A stretch of 64,000 bases of DNA from contig JAFQAZ010000031.1 in assembly GCA_017416855.1 (NCBI GenBank), positions 1 through 64,000 on the forward strand, given 5' to 3'. A program made the position numbers and the translations under genes. The notes beneath the pieces are model-generated. The model worked only from the letters and a program-made list of their open reading frames with translations, was not told where the DNA came from and did not search any database. Source of the DNA: Clostridia bacterium (lineage in GTDB: Bacteria; Bacillota; Clostridia; UBA1381; UBA9506). Below are positions 50,099-59,581 of this stretch, in pieces (position 1 is the first letter of the stretch; every line of letters starts with the position of its first letter).

Positions 50099-50494
50099 AT
50101 GAAAGCTTTTAAAACAGTTTCTGAATCTTCCGTGGAAGCCGTACACCTGGTGCTGCCCAACGATGTGAATTTATTAAACAATTTAATGGGTGGACAACTG
50201 ATGCATTGGATTGATATTGCCGCCGCCCTCACAGCGTCTAAACATGCTAACTCAATTGTTGCCACAGTTTCTATGGATAGTCTTAATTTTAAGCATCCTG
50301 CCCGATTGGGTGAAATGGTCCGTTTACAGTCAAACTTAGTCTCCGTGGGTAATACGTCAATGAAAATCAAAGTAGATGTGTGGGCAGAAAACCTGCAGAC
50401 CGGCAACAAAATTCACACCAATGAGGCAACCTTGGTCTTTGTTGCTTTGGATGATTCGGGTAAGCCAACTCCTGTCCCGGGATTAATGCACTAA
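50099..50494 (+). CDS. Acyl-CoA thioesterase, hotdog fold (YciA/BACH-like)
   Basis: A 131-residue hotdog-fold protein that hydrolyses acyl-CoA thioesters. NLMGGQLMHWIDIAAALTASKH includes the catalytic Asp on the central helix, and SMDSLNFKHPARLGEMV follows as the second conserved strand. The ribosome binding site is weak (AGAGA). The gene is monocistronic. Confidence 0.88.
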   Translation: MKAFKTVSESSVEAVHLVLPNDVNLLNNLMGGQLMHWIDIAAALTASKHANSIVATVSMDSLNFKHPARLGEMVRLQSNLVSVGNTSMKIKVDVWAENLQTGNKIHTNEATLVFVALDDSGKPTPVPGLMH

Positions 50495-50496
50495 AA

Positions 50497-50530
50497 AAAG
50501 TAGCGGTTGCCTTCTGGCTTCCGCTACTTT
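50497..50530. terminator. Bidirectional terminator
   Basis: AAAGTAGCGG pairs with CCGCTACTTT (50497-50506, 50521-50530), between the converging thioesterase and TVP38 genes. Confidence 0.8.
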
Positions 50531-51218
50531 ATAGTTTATTTTTGATATTTCTTTTTTCTGTTTGTTTTTTATCCCAAAAACGGTAAAGCAAAATACCCAC
50601 TATAGAAAACATACCGATTACACTGTAAACGATTGCCGTTTTCAGGAGATTGCGCTCAATAAAGGTGCTCCCTCCATAAGTTGAAGATAGAACTGACGGA
50701 ATTCTGGCAATCAGTGTAATAATGAGAAAATCTTTTAGATTAATTTTTGTCATAGGCGCCATATACGTAATTAAATCCTTCGGCGTGCCGGGAATAAAAA
50801 ACAGAAAGAAAATAACAGTTTTCAGTTTTCTTTCATCCCGAAGAAAAGAAAAATTCTGAACACTTTTGCTACCTGCAACTTTCTCTACAAAATCCTTCCC
50901 AAAGGATCTCACCAGGCCAAAAATAATTATTTGGCCAACCGCAATCCCCATCATACAAAACAAAAAACCACCAAAGGTTCCATAGATAACGCCGGCCAAC
51001 GTTTCCACCACCTCACCGGGAATCAACGCCACCACAACCTGAAAAACCTGAATAAACAGCATCATTGGAATCCCCCATGATCCAAAACTCTCAATTAAAG
51101 CTTTAAAAACTTCAGGATTTTGATAAGATTGAATCAGCGGCAACATAACCAGCGTAATAATAGCCATAGCTAATAAAAAAATGATAAAGGAAAGAATCTT
51201 AATTGTCTGTTTTTTCAT
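50529..51218 (-). CDS. TVP38/TMEM64 family membrane protein
   Basis: A 229-residue protein with about five hydrophobic segments and the SNARE-associated (DedA-superfamily) core: GEVVETLAGVIYGTFGGFLFCMMG, then the re-entrant FFIPGTPKDLITYMAPMT. Members of the superfamily are lipid scramblases or transporters; this one is unassigned. It is monocistronic. Confidence 0.88.
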   Translation of the reverse strand: MKKQTIKILSFIIFLLAMAIITLVMLPLIQSYQNPEVFKALIESFGSWGIPMMLFIQVFQVVVALIPGEVVETLAGVIYGTFGGFLFCMMGIAVGQIIIFGLVRSFGKDFVEKVAGSKSVQNFSFLRDERKLKTVIFFLFFIPGTPKDLITYMAPMTKINLKDFLIITLIARIPSVLSSTYGGSTFIERNLLKTAIVYSVIGMFSIVGILLYRFWDKKQTEKRNIKNKL

Positions 51219-51296
51219 ATTGCACCTCAGAATGATATAACATCTGTTTACAATATTATGTTAGAAAATGCATAGTTTTATCATAGAATACTAATA

Positions 51297-51341
51297 AAAA
51301 AAGTTGCAGAAAACGACACTCATTTGCTGCAACCTTTTTAT
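51297..51341. terminator. Hairpin upstream of the TVP38 gene
   Basis: AAAAAGTTGCAG pairs with CTGCAACCTTTTT (one bulge). It can stop transcription from the spoIIE side on the minus strand. Confidence 0.68.
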
Positions 51342-51401
51342 CAGAAACCAGTTATCATACAAATTACTTGCATGTTATGTTTTGTTTTTTTATACATTTC
51401 T

Positions 51402-53741
51402 TTATACTTCTGCCAGTCTTGCCGCTATAACAGTCATATCATCCTTTGCCGTGCCGCCACTGACCATAATGGCGATTCTTAAAATTTCATCTGCCAGTTG
51501 TTGCGGCGTTTCCCCTGCAAAATTTCTGATAATGGTTTCCAGTTGAGCGTTTTCACCCTTCCCCAGAACATCTGTCACCCCATCGGTTACAAGGACTACA
51601 TAATCATCTGTTGTTGCGAACTTCAAATCGCAATCTGCCTCAACATTGCTGACAATGCCAACAGGCAAGGACGAGCAGGTAATAGCTTCAACCATTTCTC
51701 CTTTTTTGAGATACGAATAACTGGCACCAATTTTAATGAACTCTAAAGCACCGCTATATAAATTCACCAGACACAAGTCTGCTGTGGCAAAGCTCTCACG
51801 CTCTGTACTGATCATTAAAATACTGTTAATCAGTCGGAGTGCCGTTTCTTTATCAAAACCACACAGAAGCAATTGCTTCATTAAATGAATGGTCATACTG
51901 CTCTGGCTTTCTGCCGCATCGCCCTGCCCCATACCGTCTGACAAGGCCAGCACAAACTTACCGTCTGCCGAAGGCGACATCATATAATGATCACCGCAAA
52001 TTGCTCCGTTTTTGCCAGCCACCTGAGCGAATCCTGTTTCCAGCGTATACCGCGCCTGTTCTTTAAAGCAAAGCCGGCAGCTTGACTCACCGCACACAGC
52101 AGGCATACGCATCACCGGTGTTTGCAGCACACTACCGAGCACCGTAGCAATCTTTTGAACACAATACCTTTCCCCACCACAGGCAGGTACTACCATTGTA
52201 ACAGTAAGGGGGTCTGCTCCCGTTACGCGGATATGACTTGCCTCGATTCCCTTCCTGTCCAGTGCCGCCGCAATTCTTCGTTCCAGTCGGATGCCATCCG
52301 TTACTTCGGTGCCCAGTTCTGTCTTGATATGTTCCAACACCGAAGACAAATTCTGAAACTGTTCAGCAACAAGACTCCGGCTCTCCGCCACACGACCGGC
52401 CCATAGCAGATTAATTTTATATAACTCATAGTTTTTATGTAAAATAGCAAGGAAGTCCTCCAGTCGTATGCATTCTTTTTTAAAGCTCTCAGGAACATCT
52501 TCTATGGTAACGGCTCCCCTTTGCTCCATACGATGGTATAACGTCAGCATCGACCGTCTTGTTTCGTTGTATTCCTTCTGCCAGCAATAACGCATTAAAG
52601 AACAGTTATGGCAAATTTCATCTGCGGTTTTGTCAAACAGAAAAGCAGGGTCACGGATTTCTTTATCAACATGTTGCTCTATTGCCTCATTAAAGGTTTG
52701 TGATAACGCTTCAAATGCACGGGAAGCAGACGTCAGCTTGTCCGTCATAATATCCCGCAGACGTTCTACCGAATCCTCAGCATAAACCGGTGATTTAACC
52801 GCTTCACCAAACACAGCAAGCATACGGTCTGGCAACAGGAATAAAATTCCTCCTGCCAGTAAAATGTGATAATAAGAAATAATGGAATTAGCGGAAGAAT
52901 TAAAATAAATCATCGCCGCTGCATTAGCAACAAAAAAGCCTAAGGTTACACCCCAGCGCCCTTTTCTCTGCAGCAATCCGGAGCTGAAGGCGCTCACTGC
53001 ATACACAGCCACCACCTGTGCCGGCAACACATCAAAAAGGCTATTCACGATGCCAAGGAGTACACCGGCTGTGCAGGAAAGAGAAAACCCACCTGTGAGT
53101 CCGGCTATCAATATAATTACCATACTCAATACGTGTGCCGCACCGCTGAAATAGGGAATACTGCCAAAGCTAAGCACCAACGTAGCAGACAAAAACAAAA
53201 GACAAAGGCTTTCTGTTGGTTCAAAAACCGTCCTTGCTTTAATGCCTCGTAAAACCTCAGTGGCCTTTTTAAAAGCAAAACAAGAAAAAAAGACCAGAAT
53301 ACCTTCTAAAATCTGAAGCAAAATATCATACATTAAAAAGCCTTCAAACGCAATAAACACAAATCCGGTCAGGCAAACCGCACTGGATGCCACGGTGGCG
53401 TACATCCACACACGCCCCGAAAACTCCTGTTCTAATAAAACCGATATGGCGCAAACGATAATCAGCGCACCGGCATATTGCATAACACGAAGGCCCAAAC
53501 CGGCTGTAGCAATACCCAAAAGCACCGCCAACACCGCCGGAAAGCGCTTTTGATTAGGAAAAACAGCCGTAAAAAAAGCAATGCCAAAGGGTGACATACC
53601 GCTCATTAAAACCGTTCTGCCAAGGAGAAAGGAAAAAGCATATTCCAACACTTCAAACAGACCGAAATCATGGCTTCGTTTTCGTTTTTTAGGAATAGGA
53701 ATTCCCAACCGCTTATAAGATTGCATCTCTTGATTTGTCAT
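51402..53741 (-). CDS. spoIIE: Stage II sporulation protein E
   Basis: A 779-residue membrane phosphatase that dephosphorylates SpoIIAA and so activates sigma-F in the forespore; it also takes part in polar septation. The N-terminal ~300 residues contain about ten transmembrane segments, a central region follows (about 310-550), and the C-terminus is a PP2C domain with LALSDGMGQG and VLVTDGVTDVLG, bearing the metal-binding aspartates. AGGAGG lies 6 bases before the ATG. This is direct evidence that the organism sporulates or recently did. Confidence 0.95.
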   Translation of the reverse strand: MTNQEMQSYKRLGIPIPKKRKRSHDFGLFEVLEYAFSFLLGRTVLMSGMSPFGIAFFTAVFPNQKRFPAVLAVLLGIATAGLGLRVMQYAGALIIVCAISVLLEQEFSGRVWMYATVASSAVCLTGFVFIAFEGFLMYDILLQILEGILVFFSCFAFKKATEVLRGIKARTVFEPTESLCLLFLSATLVLSFGSIPYFSGAAHVLSMVIILIAGLTGGFSLSCTAGVLLGIVNSLFDVLPAQVVAVYAVSAFSSGLLQRKGRWGVTLGFFVANAAAMIYFNSSANSIISYYHILLAGGILFLLPDRMLAVFGEAVKSPVYAEDSVERLRDIMTDKLTSASRAFEALSQTFNEAIEQHVDKEIRDPAFLFDKTADEICHNCSLMRYCWQKEYNETRRSMLTLYHRMEQRGAVTIEDVPESFKKECIRLEDFLAILHKNYELYKINLLWAGRVAESRSLVAEQFQNLSSVLEHIKTELGTEVTDGIRLERRIAAALDRKGIEASHIRVTGADPLTVTMVVPACGGERYCVQKIATVLGSVLQTPVMRMPAVCGESSCRLCFKEQARYTLETGFAQVAGKNGAICGDHYMMSPSADGKFVLALSDGMGQGDAAESQSSMTIHLMKQLLLCGFDKETALRLINSILMISTERESFATADLCLVNLYSGALEFIKIGASYSYLKKGEMVEAITCSSLPVGIVSNVEADCDLKFATTDDYVVLVTDGVTDVLGKGENAQLETIIRNFAGETPQQLADEILRIAIMVSGGTAKDDMTVIAARLAEV

Positions 53742-54028
53742 TTGTAATCCTCCTGGAAGTTTTTTACATTTCCATTATATACCATTTATTGGAAATTTTT
53801 TGTCATATCCTGCGGTTTAAACAAAGAAATTTTTCTTATAATTCCGACATAATTCTTAAGATAAATTATTCTCAAAAATTTACTTATTTTGTTTCCTTTT
53901 TACAAATAATATGGTATAATGAACGCATACCCTAAAAATTTTTAATTGGAAAATTTGTGGTATAATAAAAAATGTTGAGTAAAAATAATCGCGGAGTCTT
54001 AACTCCCGTATAATGTTCGGAGGCTGTT
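53742..54028. other. AT-rich divergent promoter region
   Basis: The 287-bp gap between spoIIE and the rightward housekeeping run. It has two TGGTATAAT extended -10 boxes (TATAAT at 53915-53920 and 53961-53966) facing right; the second lies about 60 bases before the next gene. On the spoIIE side there is a TATAAT-like box (ATTATA at about 53774-53779 on the plus strand). No coding or RNA gene is evident. Confidence 0.5.
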
Positions 54029-54739
54029 TTGAAAGAAAAAATATATACCATTCCTTTAACCGATGCATTTACCGAAGGCGGTGAATGTCCTTTTTGCACC
54101 CTGGAAAAAAAACTGGAGGCCGAGCAGGTTTCCTATGTTTTAGGTGCCTCTATGATGGAGCCGGATGCTCGGATTATCTCCAACGACAGAGGCTATTGCC
54201 GACGCCACTATGAGCAAATGAGCAGAGAATCCAAGGCGCTGAGCCTGGCGTTAGTACTGGATACTCATTTAAATGAACTGATTGAAAAACTGGAAAACGC
54301 GTCAAAAAAACCGGATGTAAAAGCTGGCTTATTCAAAAAGGCAGAAGGTGAAAATCCTCTTGTTTCTGCTATTCGTGATGACCAGTCCTCTTGCCTCGTT
54401 TGCGACAAATTACAGCACACCTTAGAGAAATTTGCCGAAGTTTTTTGGTATTTATATAAAAACGAAGCTGATTTTAAAGAAAAAGCCAAAAACTGTCAGG
54501 GCTTTTGTCTGCCTCACTTTTTGCTTTTGCTGGAATGTGCCGACCGTGAGCTTTCCGGCAAAACCTTAGAAGAAGCAAAACGGGATATGATTGAGCTTGA
54601 ATTAACCCATTTAAAACGAATCAATGAAGAGGTAAATTGGTTTACCAAAAAGTTTGACTATCGCTATCAGAACGAGCCTTGGAAAAACTCCAAGGATGCA
54701 CCCCAGCGTGCTATGGAAAAACTGTCAAAATTTTTATAA
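54029..54739 (+). CDS. DUF6062-like cysteine-motif protein
   Basis: A 236-residue soluble protein with two copies of a CxxC...CxxH pattern: CPFC then YCRRHY in the first half, and CLVC then FCLPHF in the second. This suggests two zinc sites or a duplicated fold. It fits the DUF6062 family pattern; function unknown. The TTG start at 54029 has GGAGG 8 bases upstream. It is the first gene of the run leading to coaE and polA. Confidence 0.65.
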   Translation: MKEKIYTIPLTDAFTEGGECPFCTLEKKLEAEQVSYVLGASMMEPDARIISNDRGYCRRHYEQMSRESKALSLALVLDTHLNELIEKLENASKKPDVKAGLFKKAEGENPLVSAIRDDQSSCLVCDKLQHTLEKFAEVFWYLYKNEADFKEKAKNCQGFCLPHFLLLLECADRELSGKTLEEAKRDMIELELTHLKRINEEVNWFTKKFDYRYQNEPWKNSKDAPQRAMEKLSKFL

Positions 54740-54751
54740 AGAGGTGCTGGT

Positions 54752-55336
54752 ATGCCCATTGTGATTGGTTTAACCGGTGGTACTGGCTGTGGAAAAAGCA
54801 CCGCCGCCGCATATTTTAAAAAAAAAGGTGCTGTCATCATCGATGCCGACGCCATTGCCCGGGATGTTGTCCGTCCGGGAATGCCGGCGCTTATGAAGAT
54901 TGCACAGACTTTTGACGGAATTCTCCTCCCTGATGGTGCACTGGACCGAAAAAAATTAGGTGCCATTGTTTTTAATGATGACCGGGCGCTTGCACGGTTA
55001 AATTCCATCACCCATACATATATTATTAAAGAAATTGAAAACCGTTTGCGCTCAACACCTGCTTCTATAACCGTTATCGATGCACCCCTGTTGCTGGAAT
55101 GCGGTTTGGAAAGGCTTTGTAATGTAACCATTGCAATTTTAGCCAGTCATTCTCTCCGCATCAGCCGCATTATGCAGCGTGACGGATTAACAGAAACAGA
55201 AGCTTCGTCACGAATCAACGCACAACCAAAAGACGAATTTTATCGTAAATATTGTCATTATATTGTAGAAAACAATGATAACCCTGCTCTGTTAGAGCAA
55301 GCCTTAGAGACTATTTTAAAGGAGTTAACCCTGTGA
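54752..55336 (+). CDS. coaE: Dephospho-CoA kinase
   Basis: A 194-residue P-loop kinase that performs the last step of coenzyme A synthesis. Walker A GGTGCGKST is at residues 9-17, followed by IDADAIAR and VIDAPLLLECGLE, typical of CoaE. AGAGG precedes the ATG. The stop overlaps the transglycosylase start (GTGA). Confidence 0.95.
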   Translation: MPIVIGLTGGTGCGKSTAAAYFKKKGAVIIDADAIARDVVRPGMPALMKIAQTFDGILLPDGALDRKKLGAIVFNDDRALARLNSITHTYIIKEIENRLRSTPASITVIDAPLLLECGLERLCNVTIAILASHSLRISRIMQRDGLTETEASSRINAQPKDEFYRKYCHYIVENNDNPALLEQALETILKELTL

Positions 55337-55899
55337 AGGTAAAAAAACGTATTACCATTTTGATTATCGCTCTTTGTCTGATTCTTTTATTGGCAAATCT
55401 CGGTAGCCTCACCCGTTTACTATATCCGGCAAAATATGTAGATCACATAAAAAAATACGCCGCACAATACGAAGTAGATCCCTATTTGATTATGAGTATC
55501 ATCAAAACTGAAAGCAACTTTCAGTCTGATGCTGTTTCCAACAAAAACGCCTCCGGCCTGATGCAGATTATTGAGCCTACTGCTCTCTGGCTGGCGGATA
55601 AAATGGAGCTTCAGGATTTTCATTATGAAAACATCACAGACCCTGAGCTGAATATTCAGATGGGGTGTTACTATATCCGCTATCTGCTGGATATTTATGA
55701 GGACAACGAAGAAAACGCCACCGCTGCTTATAACGCCGGTGAAGGAACGGTGAACCGTTGGCTTGCCGATAAAGAATATTCTGCCGACGGCAAAACCCTG
55801 CATACCATTCCCTATCCTGAAACCCGTCATTACATAAACAAGCTGAAAAACAACCGTAAAATGTATCAGCTGTTATATAAAATCCAACCTGCCGGTTAA
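55333..55899 (+). CDS. Lytic transglycosylase (SLT domain)
   Basis: A 188-residue membrane-anchored peptidoglycan-cleaving enzyme. One N-terminal transmembrane segment (about 8-25) is followed by the SLT domain with the catalytic glutamate in IIKTESNF, then ASGLMQI and ENATAAYNAGEGTVNRWL. The GTG start overlaps the coaE stop. CoaE-transglycosylase pairs are common in clostridia. Confidence 0.9.
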   Translation: MKVKKRITILIIALCLILLLANLGSLTRLLYPAKYVDHIKKYAAQYEVDPYLIMSIIKTESNFQSDAVSNKNASGLMQIIEPTALWLADKMELQDFHYENITDPELNIQMGCYYIRYLLDIYEDNEENATAAYNAGEGTVNRWLADKEYSADGKTLHTIPYPETRHYINKLKNNRKMYQLLYKIQPAG

Positions 55900-55922
55900 C
55901 GGCAGATGCACGGAGTTTGCCA

Positions 55923-56930
55923 ATGAAATATGCTAAGATAACCGCCGGACTTCTGGTTCTGATTCTGCTTTTTCTCAGTTTTTCAAAGCCCGGCACCCAT
56001 ACAGAAACAGAGTTTTTAATGGATACCCTCATCTCGGTTACCACATACGGTTCACAGGCCAAAACCGCTACCGGACAGGTCTTTACCCGCCTTCGGGAGA
56101 TTGACAAAAAATGTAACGCTCATAATGCAGAAAGTGAAATCGCCCGTCTTAACAACGCTCCGACCGGCGTAGTTGTTTCCCTTGATCCGGAGGTATTTGA
56201 TATTTTGAAAATTGCTTTAGAGTTTTCACAGGCTTCTGAGGGCGCTTTTGATGTTACCTTGTTACCCGTCAGCAGACTGTGGGGGTTGTCTTCAGGATCA
56301 CCCAAACGGCCTGACGAAGAGGTGTTAGCCTCTGCCTTGGCAAAAACCGGTTATCAGCACCTTGCTTTAGACGAAACCAACTGTACAGTAACCAAAGAAA
56401 TTGACGGTGTGCAGATAGATTTAGGTGCCGTTGCCAAAGGCTATGCCGCCGAAGAAGCCATCAAGTTGCTGAAAGAACAAGGCATCCGCCACGCCTATCT
56501 GGATTTAGGCGGTAACATTGCCGTAATGGGTGGAAAACCTCTTGGATTCTGGGAATCTGTTGTCACCGGCAAAAAAACACGTCCCTTTCTCATTGGCCTG
56601 CAACAACCGGATGCTCCCCGTGGCACCATTATGGAAACCCTTTCCCTGTCAGAGGGCTATGTTGTCACCTCCGGAGATTATGAACGGTATTTTGAAGAAG
56701 GCGGAAAGCGCTATCATCACATTATTGATCCAAACACCGGCTACCCAGCCGATACCCACATTAAAAGTGTAACTGTGGTTTCAGATAACGGCACTGAGGC
56801 CGATATGCTGTCAACAGCACTCTTTGTCCTTGGTTCTGACCGGATGGAGCTGCTGAAAGACCGTTGCAAAGCTATTTACGTTGTGGATAATCAAATGAAT
56901 TTCAAAACGGTGAAACCTCTCACGGAATAA
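55923..56930 (+). CDS. apbE: FAD:protein FMN transferase (ApbE family)
   Basis: A 335-residue exported flavin transferase that attaches FMN to threonines of Rnf/Nqr-type subunits. There is an N-terminal hydrophobic anchor (about 5-20) without a lipobox cysteine. Motifs include FDVTLLPVSRLWG, IDLGAVAKGYAAEEA, YLDLGGNI and HHIIDPNTGYPA. GGAG lies 7 bases before the ATG. An Rnf complex is not seen in this window but would be the expected partner. Confidence 0.9.
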   Translation: MKYAKITAGLLVLILLFLSFSKPGTHTETEFLMDTLISVTTYGSQAKTATGQVFTRLREIDKKCNAHNAESEIARLNNAPTGVVVSLDPEVFDILKIALEFSQASEGAFDVTLLPVSRLWGLSSGSPKRPDEEVLASALAKTGYQHLALDETNCTVTKEIDGVQIDLGAVAKGYAAEEAIKLLKEQGIRHAYLDLGGNIAVMGGKPLGFWESVVTGKKTRPFLIGLQQPDAPRGTIMETLSLSEGYVVTSGDYERYFEEGGKRYHHIIDPNTGYPADTHIKSVTVVSDNGTEADMLSTALFVLGSDRMELLKDRCKAIYVVDNQMNFKTVKPLTE

Positions 56931-56950
56931 ATAACAAAGGAATGAAGGAA

Positions 56951-59566
56951 ATGTCTAAACCTAAATTTTTAATTATTGATGCAAACAGCATTATTAACCG
57001 CGCTTTTTATGGCATTCGTCTGCTAACGGCCAAAGACGGTACCTACACCAATGCTGTTTACGGGTTTTTAAATATTTTTTATAAATTCAAGGAAGAAATT
57101 AAGCCCGATTACATTGCCGCTGCTTTCGATTTAAAGTCACCCACCTTCCGCCACAAAATGTTTGATGGCTATAAGGCCACCCGTAAGCCCATGCCGGAAG
57201 AGTTGGTGCCACAGATTCCCCTTTTAAAAGAAGTGCTTGTGGCTTTGGGCATTCCTGTTTTAGAAAAAGAAGGCTACGAAGCAGATGACATTATCGGCAC
57301 AGTTGCCGCCCGTTGCACCAAAGAAGACATTGCCTGCATGATTTTAACCGGTGATAAGGACGATTTACAGCTTGCCACCAACGATAACAAAATTTATCTT
57401 GTTACCACCCGTATGGGCAACACCGATACCGAGATTTTTGATGCTGACCACGTTTTCGAAAAATACGGTGTTACTCCCCAAGAGTTTATTGATGTAAAAG
57501 CCATTATGGGTGACACCTCTGATAACATTCCCGGTGTGAAGGGAATTGGCGAAAAGGGTGCTTTTTCCCTGATTGCAAACTTTAAAAATCTGGAAAACAT
57601 TTATGAGAACTTGGATTCGGAAGCCATTACCAAATCCTTGCGCACCAAATTGACCGAAGGTAAAGAAACTGCATTCCTTTCCCGCACACTGGCTACCATT
57701 GACTGTAACGTGCCCATCGAACTGGATTTTTCTGCTGCCAAAGAGCAGACAGGCAACATTGATGTTCTTCGGGCTCTCTATACCCGTCTGGAATTCAAAA
57801 GTTTCTTGAAAAAGTTGCCACAAGACGGCGAGTCAATGGCAACGCAGGCAGAAAAACCAACCTTTACCACCGTAACCCCAACGGTGGACGAGCTTACCAA
57901 ACTACTGGATAGTGAAACTGTTTTTTACCTGATGGATACGGAGACAAAAACTATTGCTGTCACTAATGGAAGCGGCACCGTTGGCATTGCCAACTTATCC
58001 GAGAACTATCTCCCCTGCTTGAAAACCTTTTTTGAAAAGGAAAAAGGCATTAAGGTAACTCACGAAAGCAAAAAACAGCATCTGTTTTTAAAAAAGCTGG
58101 GTATTACATTACGAGGGCAGATCTTCGACACGGCCATTGCTGCTTACCTGATTGATCCTTCCCGAAAGAATTACGACATCAACGAGCTCAGCTTTGATTT
58201 ACTGGACATCACGCTCTCCGATACAAGCATTGGTGAGCAGCTTTCCTTTGATGCCGAGCCTAATGATGATGTTTCCTTCCTTGCTGAGCAATCATCCGTT
58301 TTGCCTGCACTTTATTCACTGTTAGAAAACCGTTTGACCGAAGAAGGCTCTAAAGAATTATTCAAAACCATTGAAATGCCCTTAGTGAGCGTGCTAGCTG
58401 CTATGGAACACGACGGCATTTTAGTTGATAAGGAAAGCCTTTTATCCTTCGGGGAAATGCTTGATGAGAAAATCACTTTGTTTACACAGGATATTTACGA
58501 TTTGGCAGGCGAAGAATTTAATATCAACTCCCCAAAACAGCTGGGCGTGATTCTGTTTGAAAAACTGGGGCTTAAAGCTTCCAAGAAAACCAAAACCGGC
58601 TATTCGACCAATGCAAGTGCTTTGGAAAAACTAATTGGTGTCCATCCTATTATAGAAAAAATTCTGGAATACCGTCATTTAGCCAAATTAAAATCCACCT
58701 ATGTAGACGGATTAAAGGATGTTATTCAGACCGACGGCCGCATTCACTCCACCTTCCATCAGACCGTAACGGTCACCGGCCGCATCAGCTCTTCTGAACC
58801 TAATTTACAGAATATTCCCATCCGCACAGCTTTAGGTCGTGAAATGCGGAAAATGTTTGTTGCCGCACCGGGGCACATTTTACTGGATGCCGACTATTCA
58901 CAAATTGAGCTTCGCGTGTTGGCTCACATTGCCAATGACCAGGCAATGATTGAAGCCTTTGCCAGCGGCAAGGATATTCATGCAAGCACCGCTGCCAAGC
59001 TGTTTAATCTGCCCTTAGACGAGGTGACAAGCGATATGCGTACCGCCGCCAAGGCCGTAAATTTCGGATTAATTTACGGCAAGGGTGAATTTTCTCTGGC
59101 ACAGGATCTGCAGATTTCCATGCGGGAGGCAAAGGCCTATATTGAAGACTATTTAGGCTCCTTTCCCAGCGTGCGGGAATATATGAAAAACGTTGTGGAA
59201 AAAGCCAAAGAAAACGGCTATGTCACCACGCTCTTTGGCCGTCGCCGTGCATTGCCGGAGCTTTCCGCCTCTAACTTCCAATTGCGCGCTTTTGGAGAAC
59301 GCGCTGCCTTAAACACCCCCATTCAGGGCACTGCCGCAGATATTATTAAACTGGCTATGGTGAGAGTGTATAACCGATTAGAAAAAGAAGGGCTCCGCGC
59401 CCGTCTGATTCTGCAGGTACACGACGAACTGATTGTGGAAGCCCCCTTAGAAGAACAGGAACAGGCCGGACGGATTTTAAAAGAAGAAATGGAACAGGCA
59501 TTCATTATGCAGGCACCCCTGGCTGTGGATATGCACGCAGGCGCCAGCTGGTTTGAAGCCAAATAA
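56951..59566 (+). CDS. polA: DNA polymerase I
   Basis: An 871-residue enzyme for gap filling and repair. The N-terminal 5'-3' exonuclease domain has IDANSIINRAFYG and GDKDDLQLATN; a vestigial 3'-5' exonuclease domain (about 290-450) keeps a DTE motif but reads Q in place of the aspartate of exo motif II and S in place of that in motif III by eye alignment, so proofreading is probably lost. The polymerase domain has motif A LDADYSQIELRVLAH, motif B RTAAKAVNFGLIYG and motif C QVHDELIVEAP. The start at 56951 is preferred to the ATG 9 bases earlier. Confidence 0.96.
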   Translation: MSKPKFLIIDANSIINRAFYGIRLLTAKDGTYTNAVYGFLNIFYKFKEEIKPDYIAAAFDLKSPTFRHKMFDGYKATRKPMPEELVPQIPLLKEVLVALGIPVLEKEGYEADDIIGTVAARCTKEDIACMILTGDKDDLQLATNDNKIYLVTTRMGNTDTEIFDADHVFEKYGVTPQEFIDVKAIMGDTSDNIPGVKGIGEKGAFSLIANFKNLENIYENLDSEAITKSLRTKLTEGKETAFLSRTLATIDCNVPIELDFSAAKEQTGNIDVLRALYTRLEFKSFLKKLPQDGESMATQAEKPTFTTVTPTVDELTKLLDSETVFYLMDTETKTIAVTNGSGTVGIANLSENYLPCLKTFFEKEKGIKVTHESKKQHLFLKKLGITLRGQIFDTAIAAYLIDPSRKNYDINELSFDLLDITLSDTSIGEQLSFDAEPNDDVSFLAEQSSVLPALYSLLENRLTEEGSKELFKTIEMPLVSVLAAMEHDGILVDKESLLSFGEMLDEKITLFTQDIYDLAGEEFNINSPKQLGVILFEKLGLKASKKTKTGYSTNASALEKLIGVHPIIEKILEYRHLAKLKSTYVDGLKDVIQTDGRIHSTFHQTVTVTGRISSSEPNLQNIPIRTALGREMRKMFVAAPGHILLDADYSQIELRVLAHIANDQAMIEAFASGKDIHASTAAKLFNLPLDEVTSDMRTAAKAVNFGLIYGKGEFSLAQDLQISMREAKAYIEDYLGSFPSVREYMKNVVEKAKENGYVTTLFGRRRALPELSASNFQLRAFGERAALNTPIQGTAADIIKLAMVRVYNRLEKEGLRARLILQVHDELIVEAPLEEQEQAGRILKEEMEQAFIMQAPLAVDMHAGASWFEAK

Positions 59567-59581
59567 CAGAAAGGAGCCGCT

